Counted from the stretch's first letter, positions 8,656 to 16,690 are shown. The stretch: DNA of 64,000 nucleotides from Virgibacillus subterraneus (GCF_900110695.1 NZ_FOEH01000001.1:1240001-1304000); one strand, 5' to 3'. Notes: generated from the sequence alone by a model not told the origin. Numbers and translations are program-made.

Positions 8656-9225
8656 TTATTCAGTATAATACTTTGTAATCGTAAATGTTGTTAATCCAAT
8701 CATGATTACCATTAAGCTTGAAAAAATAATAGTTGTTTCCTGAATGATAATCCAGCCAAACAGTATAACGATGGAATCAATAATAAAGATAATAATCCCC
8801 ACGTTAAGTGTGGTTGATTTTGCAATCATTAATGCTAAAAGGTCAACACCGCCAGTACTAGTTTTGGTTAATAACATTATTCCGATACCAGTCCCAATCA
8901 TAAATCCACCTGTAATTGCACTGACTAGTATTGGAGCTGTATCCCATGATGATAATGGATGAAAATAGTCGATAAGAAGTGAGGTTACCAATAAACCATG
9001 TAACCCGTTATAGAAATAGGATCGAAAATGAAACCATGCATATATATATAATGGCAGACTTAAAACAATAATTGTAAGTCCTGGTTTAAGCCCAAGGGTG
9101 TATTTGGCAATAAGTCCTAACCCAATAATTCCACCGTCTACTAAATGATGTGGAATAGCAAAATAATTAATACCAATTGCTATGAATACACTCCCAGCTA
9201 AGATAGATATTATTTTTTTAAACAT
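8656..9225 (-). CDS. YitT-type (DUF161) membrane protein, short form
   Basis: The 189-residue protein has five or six hydrophobic segments and the family stretch GINYFAIPHHLVDGGIIGLGLI near the N-terminus. A repeat-like TGGFMIGTGIGIMLLTKTSTGGVDLLA follows in the middle. Proteins of this family usually carry an additional cytosolic DUF2179 domain of about 80 residues at the C-terminus; that domain is absent here, while the paralogue at 18099 has it. Function is unknown. The start at 9225 is preferred because GGTGAG lies nine bases upstream; an earlier ATG at 9255 has no such site. Confidence 0.8.
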   Translation of the reverse strand: MFKKIISILAGSVFIAIGINYFAIPHHLVDGGIIGLGLIAKYTLGLKPGLTIIVLSLPLYIYAWFHFRSYFYNGLHGLLVTSLLIDYFHPLSSWDTAPILVSAITGGFMIGTGIGIMLLTKTSTGGVDLLALMIAKSTTLNVGIIIFIIDSIVILFGWIIIQETTIIFSSLMVIMIGLTTFTITKYYTE

Positions 9226-9322
9226 ACTCAAAATCTCACCACATATCTTGTCCATAATTTATCCTTATGAAAAGGTATGTATTAATAGAGTAATTTATCC
9301 TTAAAACGTGAGGAGATTCTCA

Positions 9323-10606
9323 ATGACAATTATAAATTTGTTATTAGTAGCTATTTTAATAATGATGACTGCTTTTTTCGTAGCAACCGAATTCGCTATT
9401 GTAAAAGTTCGGACAACACGTATTGATCACCTTATTGAAGAAGGAAATAAGAAAGCTGTGCATGCAAGGAAACTGATTAATAATTTGGATGCTTATTTAT
9501 CTGCATGTCAATTAGGGATAACAGTTACAGCGTTAGGTATAGGTTGGCTCGGTGAACCTGCTGTAGCTAGTCTGTTGCAGCCGATTTTTGACGAACTAGA
9601 AATAAATGCGGCGGTTTCACATGGTGTATCAATTGCAATTGCCTTTTTTATCATCACTTTTTTACATGTAGTTGTTGGAGAATTGGCACCTAAAACTATC
9701 GCTATACAAAAAGCCGAGGCTGTGACATTATCCTTAGCAAGACCGCTTATTTTCTTTTATAAAGTTATGTACCCATTTATTTGGCTATTAAATGGTGCAG
9801 CACGGTATCTTACTAAAATGATTGGTTTTAAATCAATGAATGAACAAGAGGTTGCTCATTCTGAGGAAGAGTTACGATTAATTTTGTCCCAAAGCTACAA
9901 GAGTGGTGAAATTAATCAATCAGAAATGAGATATGTGAATAATATCTTTGAATTTGATGAACGTGTTGCTAAAGAAATTATGATTCCCCGTACCGAGATG
10001 ATCTGTTTCTTTAAAGAGGATAGTTTTGATGAAAATATTAAGGTAATACAGGAGGGGCAATTCACCAGATATCCAGTTGCGGATGGAGACAAGGATCACA
10101 TTGTCGGCTTGGTGAACTTGAAGGAGATCTTTACTGGTCATATAAATCAGAGTTATGACTCTATTGAAAAGTTCATTCGGCCGATAATTCATGTATCTGA
10201 AATCACGCCGATTAAACAAGTATTGGTTAAAATGCAAAAAGAACGTATTCATATGGCGATTGTAATTGACGAATATGGAGGAACAGCAGGACTTGTAACA
10301 GTTGAAGATATACTTGAAGAAATCGTTGGTGAAATTCGTGATGAGTTTGATGCTAATGAAAAGCCAATGATAGAAAAAGTAAGTGATGATACAGCAATTG
10401 TTGCAGGAAAAGTCCTGTTGGATGAAATTAATTCGTATTTTGGGACAGAACTGGAGGACGATGAAGTTGACACAATCGGTGGCTGGATTATAACTCATAA
10501 CGTAGATGCTGAAAAAGGATCAGTTGTTGAAGGTGAAGGGTATCAATTTATTGTTGAGGAAATTGATGGTTACCAAATAAAAAAAGTTAAAATAATAAAG
10601 TATTAG
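9323..10606 (+). CDS. CNNM/CBS/CorC_HlyC domain membrane protein (hemolysin-like, UPF0053)
   Basis: Of 427 residues, the first 150 or so form the CNNM (DUF21) membrane domain with a cleaved-looking signal anchor. Paired CBS domains follow at about 205-335 (EIMIPRTEM and the VIDEYGGTAGLVTVEDILEEIVGEI motif). A CorC_HlyC domain occupies about 345-427. Relatives in B. subtilis (YhdP, YugS, YrkA) and CorC/MpfA-type proteins have been linked to magnesium efflux. Despite the old hemolysin label, a transport or magnesium homeostasis role is more likely. The ATG at 9323 follows GTGAGGAG by seven bases. Confidence 0.88.
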   Translation: MTIINLLLVAILIMMTAFFVATEFAIVKVRTTRIDHLIEEGNKKAVHARKLINNLDAYLSACQLGITVTALGIGWLGEPAVASLLQPIFDELEINAAVSHGVSIAIAFFIITFLHVVVGELAPKTIAIQKAEAVTLSLARPLIFFYKVMYPFIWLLNGAARYLTKMIGFKSMNEQEVAHSEEELRLILSQSYKSGEINQSEMRYVNNIFEFDERVAKEIMIPRTEMICFFKEDSFDENIKVIQEGQFTRYPVADGDKDHIVGLVNLKEIFTGHINQSYDSIEKFIRPIIHVSEITPIKQVLVKMQKERIHMAIVIDEYGGTAGLVTVEDILEEIVGEIRDEFDANEKPMIEKVSDDTAIVAGKVLLDEINSYFGTELEDDEVDTIGGWIITHNVDAEKGSVVEGEGYQFIVEEIDGYQIKKVKIIKY

Positions 10607-10666
10607 CTTACGTATTTTTTCTAGATTAATTATAAACTTGTTTTAATACTTAATTAATAAAAGTTT

Positions 10667-10778
10667 TCTAGGGTTCCGCAATTATTGGACTGGTCCGAGA
10701 GAAGACGCACGAACGTGTACACGGAGGGATAAAAGCCCGGGAGGATATCTTAAAGATGGATATTTTCCGGGCTTTTTT
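10667..10778 (+). promoter_or_regulatory. Guanidine-I (ykkC-yxkD) riboswitch with terminator platform
   Basis: The leader contains the conserved blocks CTAGGGTTCCG (10669), GGTCCGAGAG (10692), ACACGGAGGGAT (10719) and AAAAGCCCGGGA (10731), in the order and spacing of the ykkC aptamer that binds guanidinium. Its last block AGCCCGG also forms the 5' arm of a hairpin with CCGGGCT at 10767, followed by six T. Aptamer folding and termination are therefore mutually exclusive, and guanidinium would switch expression on. The downstream genes are the expected SMR exporters. Confidence 0.95.
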
Positions 10779-10798
10779 AATTGGAGGAGTTGAGTAAA

Positions 10799-11134
10799 AT
10801 GAAACGAAGCTGGAATATTGTATTATTGGCTGGAATTTTTGAGATAGGATGGGTGATTGGCTTAAAGCATGCGTCGAATGTGGGAACATGGGTACTAACT
10901 GCCATTGCCATTTATTTGAGTATGCATTTATTAATTATTGCTTCGAGAAAGCTTTCGGTAGGTACTTCATATGCAGTTTTTACTGGAATGGGTAATGCTG
11001 GGACAGTTATATTAGAAATTGTGTTGTTTGGTGAGCCATTTAATTTGGTAAAAATCATATTGATTCTGCTATTACTAACTGGTGTTATCGGACTTAAAAC
11101 AATAACAACTGAGTATGAAGGAGAGGGTTCATAA
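10799..11134 (+). CDS. ykkC: SMR family guanidinium exporter subunit, YkkC-like
   Basis: This 111-residue protein has four transmembrane segments and the central proton- and substrate-binding glutamate in LAGIFEIGWVIGLKHA. GTSYAVFTGMGNAGTV in TM3 is the Gdx-type signature. Gdx proteins exchange guanidinium for protons. It begins ten bases after GGAGGAG, directly behind the guanidine-I riboswitch, and its stop overlaps the next start by one base. Organisation, lengths and sequence match the ykkCD pair of B. subtilis. In that pair both subunits are needed, consistent with a heteromeric exporter. Confidence 0.93.
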   Translation: MKRSWNIVLLAGIFEIGWVIGLKHASNVGTWVLTAIAIYLSMHLLIIASRKLSVGTSYAVFTGMGNAGTVILEIVLFGEPFNLVKIILILLLLTGVIGLKTITTEYEGEGS

Positions 11135-11448
11135 TGAGTTGGATTTTTTTACTAATTGCCGGATTTGGTGAAGTGGCGGGAGTTATGGGCATTAATAAAG
11201 TGAATAGGAAGATGAACTTTCTGACATTCGGGTGGTTGTTTGGTGGATTTACAATTAGCTTTATTTTTTTGGCACTTGCAATGGAATCTATTCCAATGAG
11301 TACGGCTTATGCGATATGGACAGGAATTGGGACAGCTGGAAGTACTTTAATTGGAATGATTGTATATGGGGAATCAAGGGATTGGCGCCGTCTTTTATTT
11401 ATTAGCATGGTTCTTTCGGCTGCAGTTGGATTGAAACTGACTTCATAG
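11134..11448 (+). CDS. ykkD: SMR family guanidinium exporter subunit, YkkD-like
   Basis: A 104-residue, four-helix SMR protein with the conserved glutamate in LIAGFGEVAGVMGINKV and the TM3 signature STAYAIWTGIGTAGSTLIG. The start codon overlaps the stop of the preceding subunit (TAATG), indicating translational coupling and roughly equal synthesis. With its partner it would form an asymmetric dimer in the membrane exporting guanidinium. Length and sequence fit YkkD rather than a second copy of YkkC. Confidence 0.93.
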   Translation: MSWIFLLIAGFGEVAGVMGINKVNRKMNFLTFGWLFGGFTISFIFLALAMESIPMSTAYAIWTGIGTAGSTLIGMIVYGESRDWRRLLFISMVLSAAVGLKLTS

Positions 11449-11514
11449 TATGTTTAATTCTGCCTGATACCGGATAAACGTAAATTAAGAAATTGAAAGG
11501 AGTGCCGATATCTA

Positions 11515-12318
11515 ATGAATCTAAATGAGCAAATTAAACAGCTAGAGAAGGTTAGAAAAGACGGTGCAAACAAGGTGTTTTCCATGTATCTGAATACAGA
11601 TCCTTCTGACCCGGAGCAGCAGGCTGGGGAGTGGAAAATTCATCTTAAAAATGGGTTGCGGAATTTTGAAAGCTATTTAGAAGAAGATGATAACAAAGAA
11701 GAACTTAAGAATTTTCAACTGATTAAGCAAAAGGTTGAAAAGTACGTCCATGCTAATGAACAGCATTTTAGAAAGGGCATTGTCTTATTTGCAACCGCTA
11801 ATGAAGATGTTTGGTATGCAGCACGTGTGCAAATGCGATTGAAGACAGAATTTTTCTGGGAAGAAAATGCAAAAGTTGATCAACTTAAAGCACTTAATGA
11901 TAACTTTCCGAAATCCGGAATTATTCTTGTACAGCAAAATCAAATAAAAGTAATGGAAACACACCTTAATGAGATTGAGGATACAATTTACTACGAACTT
12001 GATATTAATACAGATGATTGGCGTCAATTCTCAGGTCCACATAAAGCAGACGCATCCATGGGATCAGGTGGTAAAAGTCTGCAGCAGGAAAATTTCAAGG
12101 ATCGATATGAAGCGAACAAACAACGTTGGTATAAAAGTATTGCACCAAAATTAGACAAGAAAGCCAAAGACCGTAAATGGGAGAAGATTTATGTAGTAGG
12201 TGAGTCTGATGCATCACACGAACTGGAAGACCAAATGAACAAATCAGCCGATCAAGTTATTCAAAAAAATATGCTTGACCACGATGAAGAAAAGGTTTTG
12301 GAAGAAGTATTTAGCTGA
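11515..12318 (+). CDS. Bacterial aeRF1-like (VLRF1/baeRF family) protein
   Basis: The 267-residue protein resembles the bacterial proteins related to archaeo-eukaryotic release factor 1. The N-terminal half carries KVFSMYLNTDPSDPEQQAG, a typical beginning of the family. At residues 183-188 a GSGGKS loop precedes LQQENFKDRYEANKQRWY, the position where eRF1-like proteins have the GGQ peptidyl-tRNA hydrolysis loop. Here the glutamine is lysine. Members are suspected to act on stalled ribosomes. The role here is inferred from family only. The gene is monocistronic with AAAGGAGTGC about ten bases upstream. Confidence 0.65.
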   Translation: MNLNEQIKQLEKVRKDGANKVFSMYLNTDPSDPEQQAGEWKIHLKNGLRNFESYLEEDDNKEELKNFQLIKQKVEKYVHANEQHFRKGIVLFATANEDVWYAARVQMRLKTEFFWEENAKVDQLKALNDNFPKSGIILVQQNQIKVMETHLNEIEDTIYYELDINTDDWRQFSGPHKADASMGSGGKSLQQENFKDRYEANKQRWYKSIAPKLDKKAKDRKWEKIYVVGESDASHELEDQMNKSADQVIQKNMLDHDEEKVLEEVFS

Positions 12319-12340
12319 GTATGATATTACGGAATGAGTG

Positions 12341-12412
12341 TGGAAACATCAACAGAAGAATGGGAACATCAACAGAAGAATGGAAACATCGACAGAACAG
12401 CGTGAACATCAA
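12341..12412. repeat. 20-base tandem repeat, three units plus a partial one
   Basis: Units begin at 12341, 12361 and 12381 with consensus TGGAAACATCAACAGAAGAA; the third diverges at two positions or more, and a remnant GTGAACATCAAA follows. No spacer sequence separates units, so it is not a CRISPR array. Confidence 0.8.
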
Positions 12413-12488
12413 ATGATAATACAAAACCAATCGTATCTACCTACTTTTCGATTATCCAGGGGTTAAAATCGGTTCATATATATAAAAG

Positions 12489-12524
12489 CTGTACCACATA
12501 TTTAATCGTGGTACAGTTCTTTTA
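12489..12524. terminator. Terminator between the aeRF1-like gene and fluC
   Basis: CTGTACCAC pairs with GTGGTACAG over 9 base pairs, with a ten-base loop and TTCTTTTAA after it on the plus strand. Convergent genes flank it, so it may serve both strands. Confidence 0.75.
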
Positions 12525-12543
12525 ATAGTTTCCTAAATAAGTT

Positions 12544-12879
12544 TTAGATTAAAACGTAAACAAACAACACTGATACTGTAAGTGAGCTAAGTACATACCC
12601 TATTGCCAGCCAATATCTTTTCTCTAATATGAGCTTTATTGTTTCATTTCCAAACGTAGAAAATGTGGTGTACGCCCCGCAAAAGCCAACTCCTAAAAAC
12701 ACCCATAGCCATTCTGAAATGCTATTATCTAAGTAATATCGAAAAAGTAATGCTAGAACAATGGAACCAGTAATATTAGCAGTCCAAGTTCCAATCAGGC
12801 GTTTATTTGCTTTTAATGAAATATAATAACGGGCTATGCTTCCAAGAAAACCGCCGAGTGCAACTAGGATAATATTCAT
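12544..12879 (-). CDS. crcB: Fluoride channel subunit FluC/CrcB
   Basis: This 111-residue protein has four hydrophobic helices and the Fluc signatures GGFLGSIARYY near the N-terminus, TANITGS (pore asparagine) and GFCGAYTTFSTFGNE (TM3 break and phenylalanine box). Fluc channels are dual-topology dimers that let fluoride out of the cytosol. Gram-positive bacteria often encode two adjacent, oppositely oriented subunits, and the upstream neighbour is the second one, overlapping by four bases. No fluoride riboswitch is visible. The pair is the tail of the zinc uptake operon. Confidence 0.9.
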   Translation of the reverse strand: MNIILVALGGFLGSIARYYISLKANKRLIGTWTANITGSIVLALLFRYYLDNSISEWLWVFLGVGFCGAYTTFSTFGNETIKLILEKRYWLAIGYVLSSLTVSVLFVYVLI

Positions 12880-13253
12880 GCTCTCACCCGCTTTTTAAAT
12901 GCCATCTTGAACCCAAGATAACAAAATAGAAGCCCGCCAATAATACTAAGTACTATATAGCTACCAGCTAAGAGGAAGCTACTATCAAACAGCTCAACTG
13001 TTTCGACTGCGAAAGTTGAAAAAGTTGTAAACGAACCAATCATTCCAGTTCCAAGTGCTGCAAACACTTCTGGACTCAACTTAAGTTTAATGGAATCATG
13101 ATGAAGTAAGAAACTGAGCAGAAAACATCCAAGCAAATTAGCAATTAAAGTAGCGTAGGGGAAGCTTGTATTTGTCCAAAATAAAATAGATATTCCATAT
13201 CTCCCTGAGGCGCCTACCATACCTCCGATACCGACAGCTAAATAGATCTTCAT
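12876..13253 (-). CDS. crcB: Fluoride channel subunit FluC/CrcB, partner copy
   Basis: About 125 residues with GIGGMVGASGRYGIS, the pore asparagine motif IANLLGC and GMIGSFTTFSTFAVE. It pairs with the following gene as the other half of a heterodimeric fluoride channel. The start is close behind the zur stop: an ATG at 13253, or a TTG three bases earlier that is nearer to the AGGA site. The stop overlaps the next start (ATGA). Transcription probably comes from the znuA promoter, which would make fluoride export partly zinc-responsive unless an internal promoter exists. Confidence 0.9.
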   Translation of the reverse strand: MKIYLAVGIGGMVGASGRYGISILFWTNTSFPYATLIANLLGCFLLSFLLHHDSIKLKLSPEVFAALGTGMIGSFTTFSTFAVETVELFDSSFLLAGSYIVLSIIGGLLFCYLGFKMAFKKRVRA

Positions 13254-13256
13254 CAA

Positions 13257-13670
13257 TTAGGCGTCCTGACACACCGGACACAAACCATAAATTTCAAACT
13301 TATGTCCCTCGATTGCATAGTTTCCAAGTGAATTCTGTACCTCATTCATTGGACATACATCGATTTCTTTTGTTTTGCCGCAATCTTTACAAATAAAGTG
13401 ATGGTGATGATGATGGGTACATGTAATTCTGAAATGTTTTTCCCCGTTCAGTTCAGTAGTTTCCAGAATTCCAACCTCGTCAAATAAATGCAAGTTACGG
13501 TAAAGGGTGTCAAAGCTTATTCCTTTATATGTGGGTTCCATGTGCTGAAGTAAGTCTCTTGCAGTTCGATAACCATCAGTTTCATCAAAATAGGCCAAGA
13601 TGTCTTGACGTTTTGCAGTAGTTTTATAGCCTTGGCTTTTAAGTTTTTCAAGTGCTTCCTGTAACTTCAT
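13257..13670 (-). CDS. zur: Zinc uptake regulator Zur (Fur family)
   Basis: The 137-residue protein has a winged helix N-terminal domain (KRQDILAYFD, GISFDTLYRNLHLF) and a C-terminal metal domain. The latter has the histidine run THHHHHHF and two CxxC pairs, CKDC and CPVC, for structural zinc. The phrase GKTKEIDVCPM and the overall sequence resemble B. subtilis Zur more than Fur or PerR. It overlaps the 3' end of znuB and sits inside the zinc uptake operon, whose promoter carries a perfect Zur box, so autoregulation is expected. With zinc bound it would repress the operon. Confidence 0.93.
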   Translation of the reverse strand: MKLQEALEKLKSQGYKTTAKRQDILAYFDETDGYRTARDLLQHMEPTYKGISFDTLYRNLHLFDEVGILETTELNGEKHFRITCTHHHHHHFICKDCGKTKEIDVCPMNEVQNSLGNYAIEGHKFEIYGLCPVCQDA

Positions 13671-14521
13671 TCGACTTCCCTCTCTTTTTTCGGAGTATAG
13701 GTAAAGCGTTTCAATCCAATTGAAAGCAGTAAAATAACAATCGATACAAGGACAATCGTACCCCCAGGCGGAATACTGAAATAATAGCCGGATATTAAAC
13801 CTATGATAACAGCTAGCTCACCGAAGACAATGGAATATATAATCATTTGTTTAAAACCACGAGCAATTCGCATGCTTGCTGCAACAGGCAATGTCATTAA
13901 TGCTGATACGAGTAAAACGCCAACAATACGTATCGATGCAGCGATTACTAATGCAGTTAATACAATAAAAAGTAAATGAATCCGTTTGGAATGAATTCCT
14001 GAGACGATTGCATGTTCTTCATCAAATGATAGGGTGACAAGTTCTTTATAAAATAACCGAATCACTAGAATGATAACAATGGAAATTGCCAGGATAGAAT
14101 AAAAATCATTTTGACTTACTGCAGATACAGACCCAAATAAATAATTGAAAAGCTCTGTATTAAAACCATCTGCAAGTGAAATAAATATAACACTTAGACC
14201 GACACCACCAGATAAAATAATTGGAATTGCCAGTTCTTGATATGCTTGATACACGCCTCGTAGCTTTTCAATAAAAATTGAACCAAGTACTGAGAATGCC
14301 ATCCCACTATACAATGGAGTAATAAGTCCGGCTGCGAACTTTTTCTCTATTAATAGACCAAATGCAATACCGGCTAAAGTTACATGTGATAACGCATCAG
14401 CGATAAGGGAAAGACGACGGACTACAATGAAAGTACCAAGCAGTGGTGCGATGATTCCAATTAATAGTCCGGTTAAAAATGTGTTTCGCAAAAAGTCGTA
14501 TTGTATAAAATCAGCTAGCAT
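13667..14521 (-). CDS. znuB: Zinc ABC transporter permease ZnuB
   Basis: A 284-residue polytopic membrane protein of the ABC-3 family with about eight helices. It has the conserved LSLIADALSHVTLAGIAFG segment near residue 37 and LPVAASMRIARGF near the C-terminus, both typical of metal permeases. It forms the membrane channel of the high-affinity zinc importer together with the ATPase upstream. GGGGGAAAG precedes the start and the stop overlaps zur. Confidence 0.93.
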   Translation of the reverse strand: MLADFIQYDFLRNTFLTGLLIGIIAPLLGTFIVVRRLSLIADALSHVTLAGIAFGLLIEKKFAAGLITPLYSGMAFSVLGSIFIEKLRGVYQAYQELAIPIILSGGVGLSVIFISLADGFNTELFNYLFGSVSAVSQNDFYSILAISIVIILVIRLFYKELVTLSFDEEHAIVSGIHSKRIHLLFIVLTALVIAASIRIVGVLLVSALMTLPVAASMRIARGFKQMIIYSIVFGELAVIIGLISGYYFSIPPGGTIVLVSIVILLLSIGLKRFTYTPKKEREVE

Positions 14522-14537
14522 ATTCTTTCCCCCAACG

Positions 14538-15293
14538 TTAATGATCGTGTGTAACTATATTTACTGGATGACCGTAGAACTGTGATAAATCTTTCTCTGA
14601 TAACGATAAATACTCTTTAGGATTTCCATGAAAATGCAGTGTTTTGTTCAAGCAAACAATATCTGTCGCATGCTCAGTCATTGTTCCAGTGTCATGCGTA
14701 ACAAGGAGTAAAGTAATGTTCTGTTCGTTATTTAACTGATGCAATAGCTCGTAAAAACGCTGCACATTTTCATAATCGACACCAACAGTAGGTTCGTCAA
14801 GAATGAGTAACTCCGGGTCACTAACTAATGATCGGGCAATAAAGATGCGCTGTTGCTGACCACCTGAGAGATTACCGATATTCTCATAAGCGTATTCCCC
14901 CATACCCACTTGGTCAATGGTATGCAAGATTTTCTTTTTATGTTTTGTAGTGAAAAACTTCAAATATCCGACTTTTGCAGTCAGTCCCATTGAGACAACT
15001 TCAAAAACAGTTGCTGGAAACCCCTTGTTGAATGAATTGGATTTTTGAGATACAAAACCAATTTTATCCCATGCTTTAAACTTATCAATTGGCTGGCCGA
15101 AAAGGTCAATGGAGCCACTATCCGGTTTTAGTAGTCCAAGAATGAGCTTAATTAACGTTGTTTTTCCCCCGCCATTTGGTCCTACTAACCCCATAAAAGA
15201 GCCTTGCGGAATTTCAAAGTTTATATTACTCAGGACACTTTTATTTTCATATGCATATTCAATATTTTTCATAGAAATGATTGGTTCATTCAT
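14538..15293 (-). CDS. znuC: Zinc ABC transporter ATPase ZnuC
   Basis: A 251-residue ABC ATPase with Walker A GPNGGGKTT, signature LSGGQQQR, Walker B LLILDEPTVGVD and the switch histidine in LLVTHD. It powers zinc uptake with ZnuB and ZnuA. The C-terminal tail ends VNIVTHDH, a histidine-containing end seen in some zinc and manganese ATPases. AGGAGG stands ten bases before the ATG, and the gene follows znuA by 12 bases. Confidence 0.94.
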   Translation of the reverse strand: MNEPIISMKNIEYAYENKSVLSNINFEIPQGSFMGLVGPNGGGKTTLIKLILGLLKPDSGSIDLFGQPIDKFKAWDKIGFVSQKSNSFNKGFPATVFEVVSMGLTAKVGYLKFFTTKHKKKILHTIDQVGMGEYAYENIGNLSGGQQQRIFIARSLVSDPELLILDEPTVGVDYENVQRFYELLHQLNNEQNITLLLVTHDTGTMTEHATDIVCLNKTLHFHGNPKEYLSLSEKDLSQFYGHPVNIVTHDH

Positions 15294-15305
15294 AGGGGAA
15301 TCCTC

Positions 15306-16226
15306 CTAATTTGTAGCTTTATCAAGTACTTCAAGGTTTTTGTTCATTAAAGATAGATAATCTGCTTCATTTTCAATATCCTCTTCGTTTAATACAGAAA
15401 GGTTATGGATGTACAATGCTTCTGCACCTATTTGATCCTGAATAATTTTGGAAACTTTATCAGAGCCACTTTGTTCAAAAATAACATAATTTAACTTTTT
15501 CTCTTCTGCCAGGTCAATAATTTCGGTTAATTCTTTTTGTGATGGTTCGTCACTCGAAGACAATCCACTTATAGCAATTTGCTCGATGTCATAACGCTCT
15601 TCCCAATATCCGTATGCTGCGTGTGATACGAGGATCTCCTTTTTGACTTTTGGTTGTAGTGTTTCTTCAAAACGTTTATCTAATGCTAATAGATCTTCTT
15701 TTAGATCATTAAAGTTTTTTGTATATGCCTGTTTATTTTCAGGATCCATTTCGATAAGCTTGCCTTTAATATAACTGGACATTTTAAGCATACGCTTTGG
15801 ATCTAACCAAATGTGAGGATTACGATCGCTGTGGTCATGTTCAGTGTTATTATTTGCATCTTGATGAAATAATTCTTCTTGTGACCCTATTTCAATCAAT
15901 CTAATATCCTGGGAATCGAGTGCAGATGCAGCAGTTTCAGCAAATCCTTCCATCCCTGCACCGAGGTAAATGAATGCATTTCCGTCTGCTATAGTCGTCA
16001 TTTCTTTGGAGGTAGGTTCATATGTGTGCGCATCAACACCTGGAGGATAAATCGATTTTATATTTACCGTTTCGCTGCCAATTCTTTCAACGGCATACTG
16101 TATTGGATAAATTGATGTGTATAGTGTTAAATCATTGTTATTTTTAGAATCAGAGGAGGATGAGCATCCTGACGCAATGATTCCTATAATAGTAATTAAG
16201 ATAAATGCGTAATGTGTTCTTCTCAT
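15306..16226 (-). CDS. znuA: Zinc-binding lipoprotein ZnuA
   Basis: This 306-residue solute-binding protein of cluster A-I starts with a lipoprotein signal (IIASGCSSSS), so it is anchored outside the membrane. It contains the ligand motifs GVDAHTYEP and NPHIWLD, SHAAYGYW further on, and a His/Asp-rich loop NNNTEHDHSDRN that is typical of zinc rather than manganese receptors. It is the first gene of znuA-znuC-znuB-zur-fluC-fluC, and the promoter region carries a perfect Zur operator. Confidence 0.94.
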   Translation of the reverse strand: MRRTHYAFILITIIGIIASGCSSSSDSKNNNDLTLYTSIYPIQYAVERIGSETVNIKSIYPPGVDAHTYEPTSKEMTTIADGNAFIYLGAGMEGFAETAASALDSQDIRLIEIGSQEELFHQDANNNTEHDHSDRNPHIWLDPKRMLKMSSYIKGKLIEMDPENKQAYTKNFNDLKEDLLALDKRFEETLQPKVKKEILVSHAAYGYWEERYDIEQIAISGLSSSDEPSQKELTEIIDLAEEKKLNYVIFEQSGSDKVSKIIQDQIGAEALYIHNLSVLNEEDIENEADYLSLMNKNLEVLDKATN

Positions 16227-16265
16227 GAATTTAACCCTCTCATTTATAGTTTGTTATATTATATT

Positions 16266-16282
16266 ATCGTAATGATTACGAT
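16266..16282 (-). promoter_or_regulatory. Zur box at the znuA promoter
   Basis: ATCGTAATGATTACGAT is a perfect 17-base palindrome matching the Bacillus Zur consensus. On the minus strand a TATAAT-like element lies just downstream (about 16250-16262), so bound Zur would block RNA polymerase. It is 40 bases before the znuA start. Confidence 0.93.
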
Positions 16283-16438
16283 TTGTAAATAGGAATGATT
16301 TCGATTAGTGATGAGGGATCAATTAATTGTAAGAAAAGTAGTTAAAAGTTATTATATTTATATAGGACAATAATCCTATGGTAATTCCCAATTCTAGATA
16401 TTAATTTTAATTTGCTCAATTATTAGGAGGTTATTTAT

Positions 16439-16645
16439 ATGCAGATTACTTTAGAGGTAAAAGGAATGACGTGTGGACACTGTGAAAGTTCAGTAAAAGG
16501 TGCTTTGGAAGAATTAGATGGAATTACTGGTGTGGAGGTTAACCTTGGATCTGGGAAAGTCGACGTAACCTACGATGATGCAAAAGCTAGCGTAGCTGAT
16601 ATGCGGGAAGCAATAGAAGACCAAGGCTATGATATAGTAGCATGA
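16439..16645 (+). CDS. copZ: Copper chaperone CopZ
   Basis: A 68-residue HMA-domain protein with the copper-binding motif GMTCGHC at residues 9-15 and the usual beta-alpha-beta-beta-alpha-beta length. It delivers Cu(I) to CopA-type ATPases and to the CsoR sensor. Neither copA nor csoR is adjacent, which is unusual because the three usually cluster. TAGGAGG precedes the ATG, and a terminator follows, so it is monocistronic. A convincing CsoR operator was not found upstream. Confidence 0.93.
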   Translation: MQITLEVKGMTCGHCESSVKGALEELDGITGVEVNLGSGKVDVTYDDAKASVADMREAIEDQGYDIVA

Positions 16646-16650
16646 GATAT

Positions 16651-16690
16651 GAGCTGTATTCCTTAAAATGGAATTCAGCTTCTCTTATAT
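16651..16690 (+). terminator. Terminator after copZ
   Basis: AGCTG and ATTCC pair with GGAAT and CAGCT across one T-T mismatch, with loop TTAAAAT and a T-rich tail TCTCTTAT. Confidence 0.7.

Noticed and set aside
9920-10498. 192-codon minus-strand frame opposite the CBS region
   Set aside because: Antisense to conserved CBS and CorC domains; rich in Cys, Tyr and Phe as expected of a shadow.
12341-12412. Possible CRISPR array
   Set aside because: Units are contiguous 20-mers without spacers and there are only three; no cas genes are present.
12880-13260. Fluoride riboswitch before fluC
   Set aside because: The fluC genes overlap zur and each other; there is no leader in which an aptamer could fold.
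16384-16438. CsoR operator upstream of copZ
   Set aside because: CCTATGG-like sequence is present, but the GC-rich flanks of the CsoR consensus are missing.
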